A program made the position numbers and the translations under genes. This document shows, piece after piece, positions 59,097-64,000 of a DNA stretch of 64,000 nucleotides. Every line of letters starts with the position of its first letter. The first letter of the stretch is position 1. The notes beneath the pieces were generated by a model that searched no databases, was not told where the DNA came from, and saw nothing but the letters and a program-made list of their open reading frames with translations. This stretch comes from Fallopia convolvulus (taxonomy: Eukaryota; Streptophyta; Magnoliopsida; Caryophyllales; Polygonaceae). The stretch spans positions 5,275,001 to 5,339,000 of the forward strand of contig OZ024721.1 of NCBI GenBank assembly GCA_964016875.1, given 5' to 3'.

Positions 59097-59314
59097 ACAT
59101 CATCAAAAGGTCAACAATCATCAAGCAAAAACATAGAGCAAATGAACAAATTTAATTGATACTTAAACCATTCATAAGCAAAAGATAGTTATTATTGTAG
59201 ATAATTGTTGCAGGGATCACATCCAGAGAAGCAAAAAAACATAAAAAGTCTTAACATCAAAAAAAAAACTTTAAACTGGAGCTAGATAGGCTAGGGAACT
59301 AGAGAGGGTCCACA
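59097..59314 (-). other. Copia 2 3' untranslated segment right of the solo LTR
   Basis: It joins 57,381-57,604 once the solo LTR is removed. Together they form the stretch between the 3' ORF and the polypurine tract, matching the CCCCCTTTTGGCATCATCAA region of copia 1 at 19,685-19,715. Confidence 0.7.
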
Positions 59315-60968
59315 TCATGGTTCGGAGGAGGTGGAATCAGCAGCAGCAGTGTCAGTGTCTCTCTTAGCCAGGTAACCAATGATGGTACTCAGCTAAGAGG
59401 GAATCTTTTGAAGCTCAGACAACATCTTGGCAGTAACACTTTCACTCATTGAAGAGCTCCCAACATCCATCTGGGCAGTCTTCTTTGCAGCTGTTCCCTT
59501 TGAATTTCCCTGAAAGTTCATCCTCGAGATATTGCGGGTAATCTAAAGAACTCCTCTCTTGAAGGCTTGTAAGCCTTTCTCTCCTTCAATATAGCCTTCA
59601 CAAAACTAGGATAAGGCAGGCTATGTTTCTTCCCACTACACTTAGCCATTTGCCTCATCATTATCTCTGGAAGACTAATACGTTCCCTCCTTAGAAACTT
59701 GTCCAATAGAATCATGTCGTTGATAGTGATCGTATTCCATTTCTCCAGCCTGGGAACAACAACCTTGATCAGAAACTGATGGGCAATCCTTGCAGTGTAG
59801 CTCAAATCATTGGTAGAGTAAGGGCCAGCATCAGAAGCCTTGCCCATGACACGCTTGATTAATTGAGCCTTGTTCCTTGGCCAGGTGCTTGAAGTATGCA
59901 CATCCCCGTAACCCTCAGCAGGAACCTTCAGAATGGTAGCAACAGATCCCAGAGAAAAGGAAATTTCCATCCCACAAATAGTAGCAAAACCCATTAGACC
60001 AGTCACAAGATCAGCAAGTTGGTAGGAAGCACAGAATTGGGAAAGATTAGACACATCTACCTTGACCCCGGAGTCACAGATTTTCTCCCATCCTTGAAAC
60101 TTGAGAAGTTCCCAGAATTCCTCCAAGTCATGGCCTTTCAAGAATTCTTCATCGATCACTAAAGGAGCGACAACTTTCTTTGAGACCTTCTTGGAAGGAG
60201 CCTCAGGTTCCATTGGAAGTTTCCCTTTCGCCTTGGCAGACTTGAGGTCTTTTTCAACTTCTTCTTCCAACTCCTCCTGTTCTTCATCTCCTTCATCACC
60301 AGACTCCTTCTTTTCTTCTTCCTCGCCCTCTTCAGACTCAGAGCCAACCTCCTCTTCATCTTCCTCGGGATCTTCTTCCTCAGAGGATTCCTGAGCCACC
60401 GGTTTCTTTGAAACGGTGGAGCGAAGGTTGTACTTAGTTCCTGAGGGAGTAACCTTCGGCTTTTTGGAGGCAGGGGATGGGGTGCGTTCCGAATCAGAGA
60501 TGTGAAGGATATGAGATGGCAGGGGAGGAACACTCTTTCTCGCCTTTCGCTTGCCACGACTCGTTGGCTTGACCCATCCTGGTCGCTTATTCACGGGCAA
60601 AGATTCCACCTTTGTTTGATCATCCGAGGTTTCCTTCGGAGGCGAGTTCACCTCTTCCTTCTCCGTCTCATCCTTGCTCTCCTGTACCTCCCATGTTTCA
60701 GCAGGCTTGGCAGAGGGGTTTTCTGAGGGATCCTTAGATTGATCCTTCTCAGATTTCTCAACCACATTCTCCTTCTCCGATGAGACCTTATCAGCGGCTG
60801 CCACACCAGTGTCGGAGATAGCATCAAACTTGGTTTCGAGTTTTGAAATTGGGGAGGGAGAAGAAAGCTTGGCCTTTTTGAGAGATTTGAGTTGGGCTTG
60901 AAGAGCTGCGATCTCTGAAGCATCGAGACGTCAAAGTTAAGGATAGGGGTGTTTGAGGAGGAAGCCAT
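59315..60968 (-). pseudogene. Copia 2 3' ORF, homologue of the copia 1 3' ORF
   Basis: It starts MASSSNTPILNFD at 60,968, suffers a frameshift within about 15 codons, and continues in the main 428-residue frame (to 59,518). That frame has a strongly acidic middle (EEEDPEEDEEEVGSESEEGE), a basic tract (RGKRKARKS) and a globular region (LKFQGWEKICDSGVKVD to about KAILKERKAY). A second frameshift near 59,520 and a TAG near 59,390 precede a coiled-coil-like end (VTAKMLSELQKIPS). The order of parts matches copia 1. No signal peptide or membrane helix is visible. Confidence 0.7.
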
Positions 60969-61819
60969 TGTAGCAGAAAAGAGAAAAGATTGAAGCTTTG
61001 AAGAAGATTAGGGTTCGAGAGGTAAAAGCAGAGGTGCGGTAAGAAAATAATGAACGAGAGAAGAGATTATAAAGCACACCTCTTTCCTTGTTGATAAAGA
61101 TCATGATCTTCCCAAAGATCTTCTATCCAAATCTTAACGGCTAAGAGTTTCCATAATGATGAATTTTCACCGCCATTAAATCTCGACTGCGCCAAACATC
61201 CTATCGTTCCCTGCAAATTTACTGTGCAACGGCTGGAAATTTTCAAACGAGCAGTCACAACGGCTATAACTTAACTGCGTTCCCTGCGTTGATTGACGCC
61301 TGTTATTTTGTAGAAAAATCTTCAATTGTAATCAAAGACGTTCCTTTAATGTGATACTATTCTCAAACCACTAGTTTCATACCTCGTTGCCATGAGTGGA
61401 TAAAAGGCTATGTTTAAACAAACAAGGGACAAGAGACGTTCCATTCAAACTTTATGTGGGTTTGGAATATTTTTGACATCCGAACAATTATTCCCTGTTT
61501 TAAAGGTAATCAAGGGGGTTCATAGGGAACGTTTGTTTGGACCAGGCTTGAGGGACATCTTACAACCAACCATCATTTCGGCTTGAAGTGAGGGATAGAA
61601 TAGATCAAGTTGGTTATTTTGGGCCAAAAGAAAATCTTAGATGTAAGCAATTTAGTTTTAGTTCCTTTTAGCATGTAACACTTAACAATTTTTAATATAT
61701 ACAACATCTATGCATAGAGGAAGGACATAAGCCATTAGAAAACTTGTCAAATGATATGTAGTTACCTGAGAAGTTACCTCTTTAGTCAGGCACTGAGGGA
61801 ATAAAGGATCGGGACTTGT
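60969..61819 (-). other. Copia 2 spacer between pol and 3' ORF
   Basis: Non-coding, with GTTCCCT words at 61,206 and 61,279 and related GTTCC words at about 61,339 and 61,438. Confidence 0.6.
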
Positions 61820-64000
61820 TTACTCCAAGGAAATTATTCCTAGCAACATCCTCAGATGCTCATAGGGTTTTCTGTCCAAAGCCTTGGTAAAAATATCTGC
61901 CACTTGATTTTCAGTCCTACAATGATCCATCTTGATGAAACCTTTTTCAACATTATCTCTTAAGAAATGATGTCGAATATCTATATGTTTGGTTCTAGAA
62001 TGATGCACAGGATTTTTGGAGATATTGATTGCACTTGTATTATCACATAAGATAGGAATAGTTCCAAGAGACATACCAAAATCCACCAGTTGTTGTTTTA
62101 ACCACAATACGTGGGAACAACAAGTGGCTGCTGCGACATACTCCGCTTCAGCCGTTGAAAGAGCAACCGAATTTTGCTTTTTTGATCCCCAAGACACCAA
62201 GCAAGGGCCAAGAAATTGAGCCATACCTGATGTGCTCTTCCTATCTACCAAGTGACCTGCAAAATCTACATCTGAGAATCCGACAAGTTGGAACGAGTTG
62301 TGTCTTGGATACCATAGACATAACCCATCGTTCCCTTTCAAGTAGCGCAGAATTCTCTTCACTTCTTTCAGATGTGTTTCTTTAGGATTAGCCTGGAATC
62401 TAGCACAAAGACATACACTGAACATAATATTTGGCCGGCTGCCGTTAGGTACAATAGGGAACCAATCATTCCACGGTACATCGTTTGATCAACATCAACA
62501 CCATTAAGATCAGCATCAAGACGAGTATTAGGAGAAATAGGAGTATCAAAACTTTTTGTAGAAACCATACCATACTTCTTCAATAGCTCCTTGATGTATT
62601 TTTGTTGATGTACCTTTGTTCCCTCATCACTTTGTACCACTTGTAGACCAAGAAAGTAAGTGAATTCACCGATCATGCTCATCTCAAAATCACTGCTCAT
62701 TAGATTCTTGAAGCTTTCTACAAGTTTGGGGTTAGTAGAACCAAATATAATATCATCAACATAAACTTGAACTACTAAGACCTCACCGTCTTGTTCCCTT
62801 AGGAACAACGTCTTGTCGATCACACCATGCCTATATCCATTGGCTAATAGAAACTGAGCGAATCTATCATACCAAGCACGAGGAGACTATTTAAGACCAT
62901 AGAGGGCCTTATCCAGTATGTAGACATGATCAGGGTGATCAACATCTTCAAATCCTGGAGGTTGCAGCACATAAACCTCCTCTTTAAGGTACCCATTCAG
63001 GAATGTTGTCTTTACGTCCATTTGATATAATTTGAATCCTTTGTGAGCAGCATAGGAGATTAGAAGACGAATGGCTTCTATTCTTGCAACAGGAGCATAC
63101 GTTTCATCGTAGTCAATCCCTTCTTGTTGATTATACCCTTTTGCTACAAGCCTCGCCTTGTTCCTTGTGATACCTCCAGTGTCATCAAGTTTATTCCTGA
63201 ATACTCACTTTGTTCCTATAGCCATTTTGTGCTTTGGCTTGGGAACTAATCTCCATACTTTGTTCCTCTCAAACTGATATAGTTCTTCTTGCATAGCAAC
63301 TATCCAGTCAGGATCTTTTAATGCTTTCTTCACATTTTTAGGCTCTGCAAGAGAGATAAACGCATTGAAAGCACAAAAATTCTTAATAGAGGAACGAGTA
63401 AGCACACCCTTATCGTATGGAGTGATGATGTTGTCAACAGGATGATCCCTCTTTTGATGATAGTTTCTGACTTCAATCTGAGTGGGATCTATTCTTGACT
63501 CCTCTTGTTTATGTTGGCTTGTCGTTCCATGGGATGTTCCTTCTTCCTCATGATCTTCATTTTGTGGAGAATCATCTTCAGGAACCAAAGCACTTTGTGT
63601 GTCATCTTCATCCAAGTCATGACTTGGAGGAGTGACGTCTTCATTTGGAGCTTGTGCACTTGAATCTGGATCGACTTCATCATCTGAATCTGAATTTAGA
63701 ACCTTCAGTACATCCTCGTTACTTGACAGGTTCCCTCCATTTTTTGACTCGTCGAAGACAACATGAATGCTTTCTTCAAACTTCTTAGTCCTTTTATTGA
63801 ACACCTTGTAAGCCTTGCTGTTGGATGCATATCCCAGAAAGATACCTTCGTCACTCCTTGGATCGAACTTACCTAGCTCGTCTTTTCCATTGTTGTGAAT
63901 AAAGCACCTGCATCCAAAGACTTTCAAGTGGGAAATATTTGGCTTTCTTCCCTTGATTAGTTCATATGGAGTTTTAGAAAAGTTGGAACATATGGTGACT
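61820..64000 (-). pseudogene. Copia 2 integrase C-terminus, RT and RNase H, broken, partial
   Basis: It enters from the right edge with the end of integrase (HLKVFGCRCFI, DEGIFLGYASNSKAYKVFNK). An acidic linker leads into RT. A TGA replaces the expected tryptophan after AIGTK near 63,205, and a TAG replaces glutamine in the LYGLKQ-type motif near 62,889. The catalytic VYVDDIIFGST is present. A frameshift near 62,430 precedes RNase H (DRKSTSGMAQFLGPCLVSW, ALSTAEAEYVAAA), which ends at 61,820. Confidence 0.88.

Larger units (their letters stand above)
56493..64000 (-). mobile_element. Sirevirus-like Ty1/copia element, running off the window (copia 2)
   Basis: The 3' LTR, polypurine tract, 3' ORF and pol are visible in minus-strand order; the rest lies beyond 64,000. 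Layout and pol sequence resemble copia 1, and the LTR starts are alike (TGTTGGATCG and TGTAGGATCG). A solo Athila-family LTR is inserted at 57,605-59,096. The word GTTCCCT recurs (56,537, 56,707, 57,235, 59,493, 59,682, 61,206, 61,279, 62,330, 62,618, 62,793, 63,730). The element is defective. Confidence 0.88.

Overview
This window is plant nuclear DNA, almost certainly from a eudicot. It is AT-rich, has short GT-AG introns, and contains two plant host genes embedded in nested LTR retrotransposons.

Layout. (1) 1-14,335, plus strand: a host gene encoding Mediator subunit 23 (MED23). Nineteen coding exons are visible and only the N-terminal exon lies outside the window; two introns hold SINE-like repeats in opposite orientation. 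(2) 14,336-17,522: AT-rich intergenic DNA with a word-rich tandem repeat. (3) 17,528-40,393, minus strand: a degenerate Athila-type Ty3/gypsy element flanked by a CGAGC target duplication, with a tRNA-Asp-type primer site. Three younger events sit inside it: a truncated Sirevirus-like Ty1/copia element (18,714 to about 24,152), a young non-autonomous LTR element in the integrase gene (29,294-32,411, duplication CCCTT), and a solo LTR of another family in gag (36,547-37,732, duplication GCGGC). (4) 40,399-43,975: intergenic, with a foldback repeat. (5) 43,981-48,681, plus strand: a small Ty1/copia element with 162-bp LTRs and an ACCAT duplication, broken by stops and frameshifts. (6) 48,687-51,474: word-rich AT repeats, including a candidate MULE/MITE. 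(7) 51,767-54,764, minus strand: an intact plasmodesmata-located-protein-like gene (two DUF26 domains and a membrane helix) with a GC-rich first exon. (8) 56,493-64,000, minus strand: a second Sirevirus-like copia element running off the window, carrying a solo LTR of the Athila family (57,605-59,096, duplication ACATC).

The most interesting signal is a repeated architecture of short family-specific DNA words. The Athila family carries many copies of the palindrome TCGTTAACGA, set in pairs or arrays 20-22 bp apart (two helical turns). They occur in the LTRs, in non-coding spacers and, in frame, in gag, a pol linker and the 3' ORF. The unrelated solo LTR in gag has a different palindrome (CGCGATCGCG) at the same 20-bp phase. 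The two Sirevirus-like elements each have their own word (GTCACTGAC-type and GTTCCCT). These elements also encode a downstream 3' ORF with basic, nuclear-localisation-like tracts and no membrane helix that I can see. I propose, as inference, that these words are element-specific protein-binding sites, possibly read by the 3' ORF proteins, analogous to the motif-specific VANC anti-silencing proteins of VANDAL transposons.
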